Part shown: one piece after another, positions 35,132 through 42,886 of the stretch | Numbering within the stretch: the first letter of the stretch is position 1 | Layout of the letters: every line of letters starts with the position of its first letter | NCBI RefSeq assembly: GCF_024204665.1 | Contig: NZ_CP100355.1 | Span: 1,531,451-1,595,450, forward strand | Direction: 5' to 3' | Origin: Natronosalvus rutilus | GTDB lineage: Archaea; Halobacteriota; Halobacteria; Halobacteriales; Natrialbaceae | Length of the DNA: 64,000 nucleotides | The notes under the pieces: generated by a model | Told to the model about the DNA's origin: nothing | What the model saw: only the letters and a program-made list of their open reading frames with translations | Databases searched by the model: none | Program-made: the position numbers and the translations under genes

Positions 35132-37399
35132 TCAGGCGTGACCCGGATAATCCCGCTCGAATCGGTCCTCGAGGTCGCCGTACTCGAACTGCACGACGAC
35201 GGGACGCCCGTGGGGACAGGCGTAGGGGTTCTCGCAGTCGTCGAGCGCCTCGAGCAGGTCCAGGACGGACCCCTCCGAGAGCGAGGTGTTGCCGGTGATC
35301 GACGGATAGCAGGCCAGGTCGGCGAGGAAGTCGTCGGCCAGCGCGTCGATCGTCTCGGCGCCCGCCTCGCGATCGCCGTCGAGGAACGAGGCGAGGACGT
35401 CCCGGAGCTGGGCCGGCTCGAGGGTCTTCTCGAGGACGGCGGGGACGGTAGTGACGGCGACCGACCGGTCGTCGACTCGGTCGGCGGAAAAGCCCAGGCG
35501 CGCGAGCGCGTCCCGGTAATGCTCGAAGGCTTCGGCCTCGACGGCCGTCAACTCGAGTTCGACGGGCGAGGCGAGCGCCTGGGTCGTCGGATCGTCGGCG
35601 AAGGCTCGCTGGAGACGCTCGTAGTTGACGCGCTCGTCGGCGGCGTGCTGGTCGACCAGGACGAGTCCCTCGGGCGTCTCGCAGACGACGTAGGTCTCCT
35701 TGAGCTGACCGAGTACCCGCAGGGAGGGCAGGGAGTCGTACTCGAGGGCGTCGGTGGCCGTCCCGCCCGCCAGCGTCTGCTGGTCGGTCGACGGGATGAT
35801 CGAGCGCGACGGGTCGCTCGAGGCGGCGTGTCGGGGTCGGTCTCCTGCATCTGTCGCGTCCGTCGCGTCCATCACGTCGCTCGAATCCGCCGTGCTCGCC
35901 GTTCGTCTCGTCGGTTCGGCTGCGCTCGAGGGATCGGGACGGCTCGCCTCCAGGTCGGACGTCGGGGTCGACGGCGACGTTTCTGGTCGACTCGAGGCGT
36001 TCGCTCGTGTCGCGTCCGGAGACTGCCCAGTTTCGGGTGCCTCGTCCGCCCTGGAGTCGTCTGTCTGCATTGCGGACGACTCGCTCGAGTCAGTGTCTCG
36101 ACGGTCGACCGAACGCGAGCCGACGGCGTCACTCGAGACCGATGGGTTCGACGGCCCCGAACTGCTCGAATCGTCCGCCTCGGGTTCGTCAGCCGCCCCC
36201 GCGAGTGTTCCGTCCTCGTACCCGGCGTCCGGTTCGACCGCCGCCTCCTCGGGGGCCGAGCGTCCGCGGGGCGCCCGCGAGCGGAGCAACCCGTGCTCGA
36301 GCAGCGCCGACTCGACGGCCGACTCGACCGCTCGGCGGACGGCGTCGTCGTCGTCGAACCGGACCTCGCGCTTTCGGGGGTGGACGTTCACGTCGACAGC
36401 GTCGCCCGGAACCTCGAGGAAGAGCACGACGAAGGGGTAGCGATCGCCGCCGAGCTGGCCGCCGTAGGCGTTCATGACCCCCTCGCGGATGGCCTCGGAA
36501 GTGACCGCCCGCCCGTTGACGTAGGTCGCGAAGTAGTCCCGGCTGGCCCGGTTCGTCTCCGGGTGCGAGACCGTTCCCGAGACGGCCTCGAGCGGGCCGA
36601 CCGGGAGCTCCTCGCCGTCGGCTTCGACGTCGATCATCGCCCGCGCGACCTCGCGGCCGTAGACGGCGAGAATGGCGGCCTGTAAGTCGTCCTGGCCCGT
36701 CGTGCCGAACACCTCGCGCCCGTCGTGGGTGAGCGAGAGTGCCACGTCTGGGTTGGCGAGGGCGTAGCGGGTGACGATTTGGTTGACGTGGGCGAACTCT
36801 GTTGCGGTGGTCTTGAGGAACTTCCGCCGAGCGGGGGTGTTGTAGAAGAGGTCCTCAACGACGACAGTGGTTCCCTCCGGGCAGCCGGTCGGTTCGACGG
36901 CGACGACGTCGCCGCCCTCGTAGACGAGTTCGGTTCCCGTCGGGGTTTCGTCGCCGGTTCCGTCGGCTCGAGGCCGGGTCCGAATCGTCAGCTTTGACAC
37001 CGACCCGATGGTGTGGAGCGCCTCCCCTCGAAAGCCCAGGCTCTCGACGCCGCTCTCGAGGTCCTCCAGTCCCGTGATCTTGCTCGTCGTGTGCTGGCGG
37101 ACCGCCCGGCGGACGTCCGTCTCGGTCATCCCGCGGCCGTCGTCGCTGACCCGGATGGACTCGGTGCCGCCTTTCTCGATCGTTACCTCGATGCGGGTGG
37201 CGTCGGCGTCGAGGGCGTTCTCGACCAGTTCCTTGACCGCGCTCGCGGGCCGCTCGACGACCTCCCCGGCGGCGATCCGGGCGACGGTGTGCTCGTCGAG
37301 CTGGTGGATGGTCGTCTCGTCCGTTGCTCGCTCGTCCGTTCGGTCGTCCGAGTCGTCGGTTGTGTCGTCGGATGGGGTATCGATTGTGTCGTCAGTCAT
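35132..37399 (-). CDS. mutL: DNA mismatch repair endonuclease MutL
   Basis: The 755-residue protein has an acidic Thr/Asp leader (1-30). The GHKL ATPase domain follows, with VKELVENALDADAT, DDGRGM and GFRGEALHTIGSV; the transducer domain extends to about 360. A long Ser/Thr/Asp linker separates it from the C-terminal dimerisation domain. The nicking motif DQHAADERVNYE (583-594) fits DQHAx2Ex4E, and ACPHGRP near the end completes the metal site. It therefore should nick DNA in a MutS-dependent manner. It starts 3 nt after the upstream aldolase stop. Confidence 0.97.
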   Translation of the reverse strand: MTDDTIDTPSDDTTDDSDDRTDERATDETTIHQLDEHTVARIAAGEVVERPASAVKELVENALDADATRIEVTIEKGGTESIRVSDDGRGMTETDVRRAVRQHTTSKITGLEDLESGVESLGFRGEALHTIGSVSKLTIRTRPRADGTGDETPTGTELVYEGGDVVAVEPTGCPEGTTVVVEDLFYNTPARRKFLKTTATEFAHVNQIVTRYALANPDVALSLTHDGREVFGTTGQDDLQAAILAVYGREVARAMIDVEADGEELPVGPLEAVSGTVSHPETNRASRDYFATYVNGRAVTSEAIREGVMNAYGGQLGGDRYPFVVLFLEVPGDAVDVNVHPRKREVRFDDDDAVRRAVESAVESALLEHGLLRSRAPRGRSAPEEAAVEPDAGYEDGTLAGAADEPEADDSSSSGPSNPSVSSDAVGSRSVDRRDTDSSESSAMQTDDSRADEAPETGQSPDATRANASSRPETSPSTPTSDLEASRPDPSSAAEPTRRTASTADSSDVMDATDATDAGDRPRHAASSDPSRSIIPSTDQQTLAGGTATDALEYDSLPSLRVLGQLKETYVVCETPEGLVLVDQHAADERVNYERLQRAFADDPTTQALASPVELELTAVEAEAFEHYRDALARLGFSADRVDDRSVAVTTVPAVLEKTLEPAQLRDVLASFLDGDREAGAETIDALADDFLADLACYPSITGNTSLSEGSVLDLLEALDDCENPYACPHGRPVVVQFEYGDLEDRFERDYPGHA

Positions 37400-37402
37400 A
37401 GC

Positions 37403-38290
37403 TCAGGCCTCGAGCAGCGCGTCGGTACGGTCGGTGATCGTCTCTCGTCCCGCCTCGGGAACGGTGACGAGCGGCGGACGAACCCCGTCGGACGGGAGCC
37501 ACCCGCGGTGGCCGAGGGCGGCTTTGGTCGCGGGAGCGAATCCGTAGGTTCCACACGCCTCGAACAGTCCCGAAATCGCCGTCTGCAGGGCCTCCCCGCG
37601 CTCGGTTTCGGCGGTCTCGAGCACCTCGGTGTACGCCTCCGGGGCGACGTTCGAGAGCGCGTTCACGCCGCCGTCGGCGCCCATGCGGAGGGAGGGGACG
37701 AGCAGCGTGTCGAATCCCTGGAGACACAGAAATTCCTCGGGCGTCCGGCGTATCGCCGCCAGGAAGTACTCGAAGTCGCCGCTCGAGTCCTTCAGGCCGA
37801 CGACGTTCTCGTGACCGGCGACCGCCTTGAGCGTCTCGAGAGCGATGGGCTGGCCCGTACACGAGGGAATGTTGTAGAGGACGAGTGGGAGCGGCGACTC
37901 GTCGGCCACCGCCTCGAAGAACTGTCGATCACCGGCCGGATCGTTCGCTGTGTGAAAGTACGGCGGAACGACCACCGCGATGTCGGCGCCGACCTCGGCG
38001 GCCGCTTCGGCGTAGTCGACCGTCTGGGCGACGCTCGTCGCGGCGGCGCCAGCGAGCACCGGTACCTCGCCGTTTGCTCGCTCCACTGTGACCTCGACGA
38101 CCCGACGCTGTTCGTCGGGCGAGAGGCTCGCGAACTCGCCGGTCGTCCCGCAGGGAAAGAGCCCGTCAATGCCGCCCTCGAGGAGCGCGTCGATGAGCGA
38201 ACCCAGCGATTCCTCGTCGACCGATCCCGATTCGTCGAACGGCGTCACGATGGGACACGTGACGCCCTCGAGCGCCTGCTGGAAAGTCAT
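37403..38290 (-). CDS. DapA-superfamily aldolase, second copy
   Basis: The 295-residue protein starts at ATG 38290 (MTFQQALEGVTCPIVTPF). It has GTTGE (48-52), the catalytic Tyr139 in YNIPSCTG and Schiff-base Lys167 (GLKDSSGD). In true dihydrodipicolinate synthases the residue at 144 is the Arg that binds the substrate carboxylate; here it is Cys. A 2-keto-3-deoxy acid or related aldolase is likelier than lysine synthesis. It is divergent from an NRAMP-like transporter and 3 nt before mutL on the same strand. Confidence 0.85.
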   Translation of the reverse strand: MTFQQALEGVTCPIVTPFDESGSVDEESLGSLIDALLEGGIDGLFPCGTTGEFASLSPDEQRRVVEVTVERANGEVPVLAGAAATSVAQTVDYAEAAAEVGADIAVVVPPYFHTANDPAGDRQFFEAVADESPLPLVLYNIPSCTGQPIALETLKAVAGHENVVGLKDSSGDFEYFLAAIRRTPEEFLCLQGFDTLLVPSLRMGADGGVNALSNVAPEAYTEVLETAETERGEALQTAISGLFEACGTYGFAPATKAALGHRGWLPSDGVRPPLVTVPEAGRETITDRTDALLEA

Positions 38291-38472
38291 GTATGGTTGT
38301 TTCTGAGCGGATGCAAAAGGGTATCGACGGGAATTCGACTGGGTTCGTGATCCTCGAAACAGGTACGTCGATCGATGGTCCCGTGGGATGGTTCTGTAGA
38401 ACGGTGATTCAACCTTTTTCAGCGTCTCCTTCGGAATCGTTCTCAGTGATGTCTGTTCGAATCGCCAGTATC

Positions 38473-38480
38473 TATTTATT
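38473..38480 (+). promoter_or_regulatory. TATA box of the NRAMP-like gene
   Basis: TATTTATT is centred about 26 nt before ATG 38502, the usual leaderless spacing. The 211-nt divergent region must also hold the promoter of the aldolase on the other strand. Confidence 0.5.
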
Positions 38481-38501
38481 TCCTGAATGTGGTTTTGCGG
38501 T

Positions 38502-39740
38502 ATGGTTGCAACCAACACAGAACCTGCATCGAGTCGATCTCTCTGGAATCGGATCACGGCCATCGGTCCCGCGCTCATCCTGGCGGCCGTCGTCGTCGGA
38601 CCGGGCAGTATCGCGCTGAGTACGATCGCCGGGAGCCTCTACGGCTACCAGCTACTGTGGGTGCCGATAACTGCGACGGTATTCATGATCACGTACACGT
38701 GGATGGCCGCACGGATCGGCCTCGCCACCGGGGAAACGCTCCTCGAGACCGCCCGAGAGAAGTACGGGAATGGCCTCGCGACGGTTGGCGGTGTCTTCGG
38801 CTTCCTCGCTATTCTCGCGTTTCAAGCCGGGAACAACGCGGGCATCGGATTCGCGACGAACGCGTTAGTCGGCTACGACGTCAGGCTCTGGGCCGCCGTG
38901 TTCTCCCTCGCGGCGATCGGTTTCATCTGGTTGCCGAACCTGTACGACAAGATCGAACTCCTCATCAAACTCGTCGTCGGGATCATGCTCGTCGCGTTCG
39001 TCGGGACGCTCGCCATCGTCGGGTTCGACGTTCCCGCTGCTGCTGGCGGTCTGATCCCGTCGGTCCCGAACGTCGACGCGCTCTTCCTCGCGCTCGGAAT
39101 GGCGGCAACGACGTTCTCGATCGCTGCCGCGGCCTACCAGACGTATCTCGTCCGGGAGAAAGAGTGGGGCCCGGACCAGCTCGCCGAGAAGGGGTCGGAT
39201 AGCATTCTCGGTATCGCCGTCCTCGGACTCATCGTGACGGTCATTATGCTGACGAGCGCGAGCGTTATTCACGGCGAGACCGATCCAGTCTTCGATGCCG
39301 TCGGCATGGCCTCCCAGCTCGAGCCCGTCGCCGGTTCGGGCGCGTTCTACCTCTTTACGCTCGGCTTCTTCTTCGCCGCGCTCTCCTCGCTGGTCGTCAA
39401 CGCAATCCTCGGGGCGACGCTTCTCGCCGACGGGTTCGGTCAGGATCCGACGATGGACGGCCGACCCGTCAAGACGTGGGCGACTCTTGCCGTTCTCTTC
39501 GGCCTCGCCGTCGTGATCGTGTACCAGGAAGACCCGATCCAACTCCTTCGGATCGCGCAGGCGGTTGCCGTGATCGCGTTCCCGATCCTCGGCTTCCTGA
39601 TTCTCGGCATCGCGAACGACGAGGTGTTTATGGGCCCGTACACAAACGGGTTGATCGTCAACGTCCTCGGGATCGTCGGCTACCTCGCGATCATCGGTAT
39701 CGTCCTCAACTACCTGCGCGAAGTGATCACGTTCCTCTAA
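38502..39740 (+). CDS. NRAMP-fold transporter lacking metal-binding motifs
   Basis: The 412-residue protein starts at ATG 38502 (MVATNTEPASSRSLW) and has about 11 helices. The first helix reads VVVGPGSIALSTIAG where metal carriers have DPGN, so the metal-ligand Asp and Asn are absent. In helix 6, AAAAYQTYLVREKEWG takes the place of the MPHNLYLHS segment, losing the Met ligand. The fold family is APC-type NRAMP (COG1914). The natural substrate is probably not Mn/Fe and may be an organic compound handled by the divergent aldolase. This last step is inference. Confidence 0.85.
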   Translation: MVATNTEPASSRSLWNRITAIGPALILAAVVVGPGSIALSTIAGSLYGYQLLWVPITATVFMITYTWMAARIGLATGETLLETAREKYGNGLATVGGVFGFLAILAFQAGNNAGIGFATNALVGYDVRLWAAVFSLAAIGFIWLPNLYDKIELLIKLVVGIMLVAFVGTLAIVGFDVPAAAGGLIPSVPNVDALFLALGMAATTFSIAAAAYQTYLVREKEWGPDQLAEKGSDSILGIAVLGLIVTVIMLTSASVIHGETDPVFDAVGMASQLEPVAGSGAFYLFTLGFFFAALSSLVVNAILGATLLADGFGQDPTMDGRPVKTWATLAVLFGLAVVIVYQEDPIQLLRIAQAVAVIAFPILGFLILGIANDEVFMGPYTNGLIVNVLGIVGYLAIIGIVLNYLREVITFL

Positions 39741-39842
39741 CCCACTGTCGACCAGGATCGATCACTCACGACCTGTTTTCACCCGCGAACGGGTTGCCTC
39801 GAACTGTCAGTGACCGCTATCGTTCACGTTCCGTACGAATGC

Positions 39843-39850
39843 TTGTATAG
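39843..39850 (+). promoter_or_regulatory. TATA box of the HTH/metal-ribbon regulator
   Basis: TTGTATAG is centred about 28 nt before ATG 39875 and decides this start over GTG 39851, which would overlap the promoter. Confidence 0.5.
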
Positions 39851-39874
39851 GTGGTGACCACCAACGATACCGCC

Positions 39875-40798
39875 ATGAATTCAACGGACGAAGACGGCCA
39901 CATCGATCCGGTGGTCAGTGACGCCATTGACGCGCTCGGAAACGATCACCGCCTCGAGATCCTGTTCGCGCTGGCCGACCGCGAGTGGGAGGTACAGGAG
40001 AACGGGCACGTCATGTCGTTTACCGACCTGTACGACGCGGTCGACGTCGACAGCACGTCCCAGTTCTCCTACCACCTCAAGCACCTCGTCGGGCAGTTCC
40101 TCGAGGAGACACCCGACGGGTATCGGCTAACGTACACCGGCGAAAAGATCGTTCGAACCATCAGATCGGGCCTCTACGAGAGCACGCCGACGTTCGAGGC
40201 CGTCGACGTCGCCGGCCTGTGTCCGTTCTGTCGCAAGTCTACACTCGTCGCGGATTCGAGCGACGAACGTTTCGTCGTCCGGTGTACGGCGTGTGACTCG
40301 ACGCTCTTGGCCGATGCCTTTCCGCGCAGTCAGGCGGCACACCGATCGCCGTCCGAAATCGCCGAGAGTTTCGGTTACCGCATCTGGAGCGCGGCCGTCG
40401 CGGTGCAGGGTGGCGTCTGTCCGGAGTGTTACGCCCCTGCCGACGCCGCTGTGGACTCACACGACCGTGACGGACTGGTGTTTCACACGGTCGTGAGCAC
40501 CTGTGACGAGTGTCGAATGGTGTACAATATTCCGGTGGAAGTGCTGGTTGCGCTCCACCCCGCGGCCATCGAGTTCCTCTGGCGACAGAGGATTTCGATC
40601 CCCGAAACGCCGCTCTGGGAACTATTCGGGTACTTCACCGGGGACGACTGGACGACCGACGTTCGTTCCATCTCCCCGCTCGAGGCCCGATTCGAACTCT
40701 CGTGTGGTGACGAGACGCTCGTCCTCGAGATGGGCGACGACCTCGAGGTTACGCCAGTTGCAGAACCCCCGGAGATTAGTCCGGAATCGAACAAATAA
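39875..40798 (+). CDS. ArsR-like HTH regulator with zinc-ribbon domain (DUF7347/DUF7351-like)
   Basis: The 307-residue protein starts at ATG 39875 (MNSTDEDGHID). A winged helix (about 10-90) includes LGNDHRLEILFAL and SQFSYHLKHLVGQFLEETPDGYRLTYTGEKIVRTI. Two cysteine clusters follow: CPFC with CTAC (about 116-137), and CPEC with CDEC (about 180-215), forming two zinc ribbons. The C-terminal part is beta-rich. It is located next to the NRAMP-like transporter on the same strand and might regulate it. The ligand and targets are unknown. Confidence 0.82.
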   Translation: MNSTDEDGHIDPVVSDAIDALGNDHRLEILFALADREWEVQENGHVMSFTDLYDAVDVDSTSQFSYHLKHLVGQFLEETPDGYRLTYTGEKIVRTIRSGLYESTPTFEAVDVAGLCPFCRKSTLVADSSDERFVVRCTACDSTLLADAFPRSQAAHRSPSEIAESFGYRIWSAAVAVQGGVCPECYAPADAAVDSHDRDGLVFHTVVSTCDECRMVYNIPVEVLVALHPAAIEFLWRQRISIPETPLWELFGYFTGDDWTTDVRSISPLEARFELSCGDETLVLEMGDDLEVTPVAEPPEISPESNK

Positions 40799-40867
40799 GC
40801 AAAAATTGATTCGAACATGAGGATCGAAAATGCGCCACAACGTTGGTGAAACCTGCGCTCACGCTTG

Positions 40868-40883
40868 CTCAAACGTATTTGAG
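40868..40883. other. Short hairpin 3' of the regulator gene
   Basis: CTCAAA and TTTGAG form a 6-bp stem with CGTA as loop, 70 nt after the regulator stop and before the ABC promoter. It may act in transcript end formation or as part of a regulatory site. Confidence 0.3.
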
Positions 40884-40890
40884 TAGCATC

Positions 40891-40915
40891 GTTGTCAATA
40901 TATAAGAAATACAAC
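40891..40915 (+). promoter_or_regulatory. ABC exporter promoter with flanking inverted repeat
   Basis: ATATATAA at about 40898-40905 is a good TATA box, flanked by GTTGT (40891-40895) and ACAAC (40911-40915). A start near 40928 would give an 80-nt leader ending in the Shine-Dalgarno GGAGGT at 40995-41000, 7 nt before GTG 41008. The inverted repeat could be an operator. Confidence 0.45.
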
Positions 40916-41007
40916 AATACTTTTCACGTCTCGAGCGAAGGCGTACGTGATGAGCGCTATTACATGCGATCGTGACTGGCGACTGCCGTTCGGCGGAGGT
41001 CGCTAGC

Positions 41008-41928
41008 GTGGCCGCGATCGAACTCGACGGACTGACGAAACGCTTCGGCGACGTCCTAGCCGTCGACGACTTCGATCTGACAATCGAGGAGGGCGAAATC
41101 TTCGGCTTCCTGGGCCCGAACGGAGCCGGCAAGTCGACGACCATCGACATCCTGCTCGACTTCACGCGACCAACCGGCGGCACCGCGACGGTACTCGGTC
41201 ACGACGCACAGGACGAGAGTCTCGCCGTCCGCCAGCGGACCGGCGTCTTGCCCGACGGCTACCACGTCTACGACCGCCTGACGGGCCGCCGGCATCTCGA
41301 TTTCGTCGTCGAGTTGAAGGCGGTCGACGAAGACGTCGACGCCCTGCTCGAGCGCGTGGGGATCGCCGAGGCGGCCGACCGCAAGGCGGGCGGCTACTCG
41401 AAGGGAATGCGCCAGCGACTCGTGCTCGCCATGGCGCTCGTCGGCGATCCCGATCTGTTGATCCTCGACGAACCCTCCACCGGCCTCGACCCCAACGGTG
41501 CCCGCGAAATGCGCGAGATCATCCGGCGGGAGAACGAGCGCGGGACGACGATCTTCTTCTCGAGTCACATCATGGAGCAGGTCGAAGCGATCTGCGACCG
41601 CGTCGCTATCATCAACCGCGGCCGACTGGTCGCGGTCGACACCGTGGAGGGGTTGCGCGACGCGACCGAAACGGCGACGACGCTGTCGATTTCGGTCTCG
41701 GGCGTCGACGACGCGCTTCTCGAGACCGTCGCTGGTCTCGAGGGCGTCACCGACGTCGCGCTCGAGGAGGGCCGGCTCCGGGTGATCCTGTCCGGCGGGT
41801 CGAAGTTTGACGTGCTGAACACGCTCGACGACGGCGGCGCAGACGTCGGGGACTTCTCCGTCGACGAGTCCTCGCTCGAGGATCTGTTCGTGCGGTACAC
41901 GACCGAGGATCAGGAGGTGCGAACATGA
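41008..41928 (+). CDS. ABC transporter ATP-binding protein
   Basis: The 306-residue ATPase starts at GTG 41008, 7 nt after GGAGGT; an ORF from 40972 lacks support. Walker A GPNGAGKSTT (about 38-47), signature YSKGMRQRL (about 130), Walker B LLILDEPSTGLDPNG and the H-loop SSHIMEQV are complete. A C-terminal region (about 215-306) resembles the accessory part of drug- or copper-type exporters (NosF-like). It overlaps the permease by 4 nt (ATGA) and the pair forms an ABC-2 exporter. Confidence 0.95.
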   Translation: MAAIELDGLTKRFGDVLAVDDFDLTIEEGEIFGFLGPNGAGKSTTIDILLDFTRPTGGTATVLGHDAQDESLAVRQRTGVLPDGYHVYDRLTGRRHLDFVVELKAVDEDVDALLERVGIAEAADRKAGGYSKGMRQRLVLAMALVGDPDLLILDEPSTGLDPNGAREMREIIRRENERGTTIFFSSHIMEQVEAICDRVAIINRGRLVAVDTVEGLRDATETATTLSISVSGVDDALLETVAGLEGVTDVALEEGRLRVILSGGSKFDVLNTLDDGGADVGDFSVDESSLEDLFVRYTTEDQEVRT

Positions 41929-42776
41929 CTGCGAGGTGGGCCGCCGTCGCCAGGAAGGACTTCCAGGACGCCGTGCAGTCGCGGGCGCTGTGGGCCCTGC
42001 TCGCCGCGTTCGTGCTGTTCTCGCTGCTGACGACGTACGCCTACGTCGAACTCCCCGAGGCGTTCGGGGCGGCCGGCGACGTCTCGTTCGGCGGGCTGGT
42101 GTTCTTCCTGGCGGGGATCACCAGCCTGTTCGTCGCGCTGGCGGCGATCGTCGTCTGTTACAAGTCCGTCGCCGGGGAGCGCGAACTGGGCAGTATCAAG
42201 CTCCTGCTCGCGCTTCCTGTCACCCGGCGAGACGTGTTCCTCGGCAAGGTGATCGGCCGGGCCGCCGTAATCGCGGCCACGCTCGGCGTCGGATTGCTCA
42301 TCGGACTCGGATTCGGCTCCCTGCTGCTCGGAACGGTCGAGATCGTTCCGCTGGTGACGTTCGTGCTGGCCGCAGTGGTCTTCGCCGGCGTCTACGCGGC
42401 GATCGTCGTCGGCCTCTCGGCGACCACGTCGTCGACGTCGCGGGCGACGACGCTCGCGCTCGGCTTCTTCGTCGTGTTCGAACTGGCCTGGGACGTGGTG
42501 CCGCTGGCGCTCGTCTACGTCGCGAACGGCTTCTCGCTCCCCCAGCAGATGCCCGACTGGATGTTCATTGCGACCCAGATACCGCCCTCTGCGGCGTACT
42601 TCTCGGCGCTCGTCGCGCTGCTGCCGGGGGTCGCCGACGAGGCCAACGCCCAGACCCAGGCCGCCGGCTTCGATGCGGCCTACGCGACGCCGACGGTCGG
42701 GTTCGTCGTGCTCGCGTTCTGGGTAGTCGTGCCGCTGGCGATCGGTTACTATCGATTCGACGGAACGGACCTCTGA
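41925..42776 (+). CDS. ABC-2 type permease (NosY-like)
   Basis: The 283-residue membrane protein has about six helices and the ABC-2 hallmark AARWAAVARKDFQDAVQSRALWALL at the N-terminus. The conserved YKSVAGERELGSIKLLLALPVTRRDVFLGK (about 80-110) faces the cytoplasm and contacts the ATPase. The C-terminal region includes a long extracytoplasmic loop (residues about 190-245). It probably exports a hydrophobic compound or assists metal-centre maturation. The start overlaps the ATPase stop (ATGA). Confidence 0.92.
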   Translation: MTARWAAVARKDFQDAVQSRALWALLAAFVLFSLLTTYAYVELPEAFGAAGDVSFGGLVFFLAGITSLFVALAAIVVCYKSVAGERELGSIKLLLALPVTRRDVFLGKVIGRAAVIAATLGVGLLIGLGFGSLLLGTVEIVPLVTFVLAAVVFAGVYAAIVVGLSATTSSTSRATTLALGFFVVFELAWDVVPLALVYVANGFSLPQQMPDWMFIATQIPPSAAYFSALVALLPGVADEANAQTQAAGFDAAYATPTVGFVVLAFWVVVPLAIGYYRFDGTDL

Positions 42777-42886
42777 CCGGGCTCGAATCTGGTCGATCGG
42801 CCCACGCCTTGAGCCGATATCGACTCGCCGCTCGCTCCACTCGTTCGGCCCTTGCACCTATATCCTCGCAGTTTGTGTCTTCTGCT

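Noticed and set aside
38291-38513. GTATGGTTG repeated at 38291 and 38500 as a shared operator of the aldolase/NRAMP pair
   Set aside because: The second copy overlaps the start codon and following codons and the repeat is only 9 bp; coincidence is likely.
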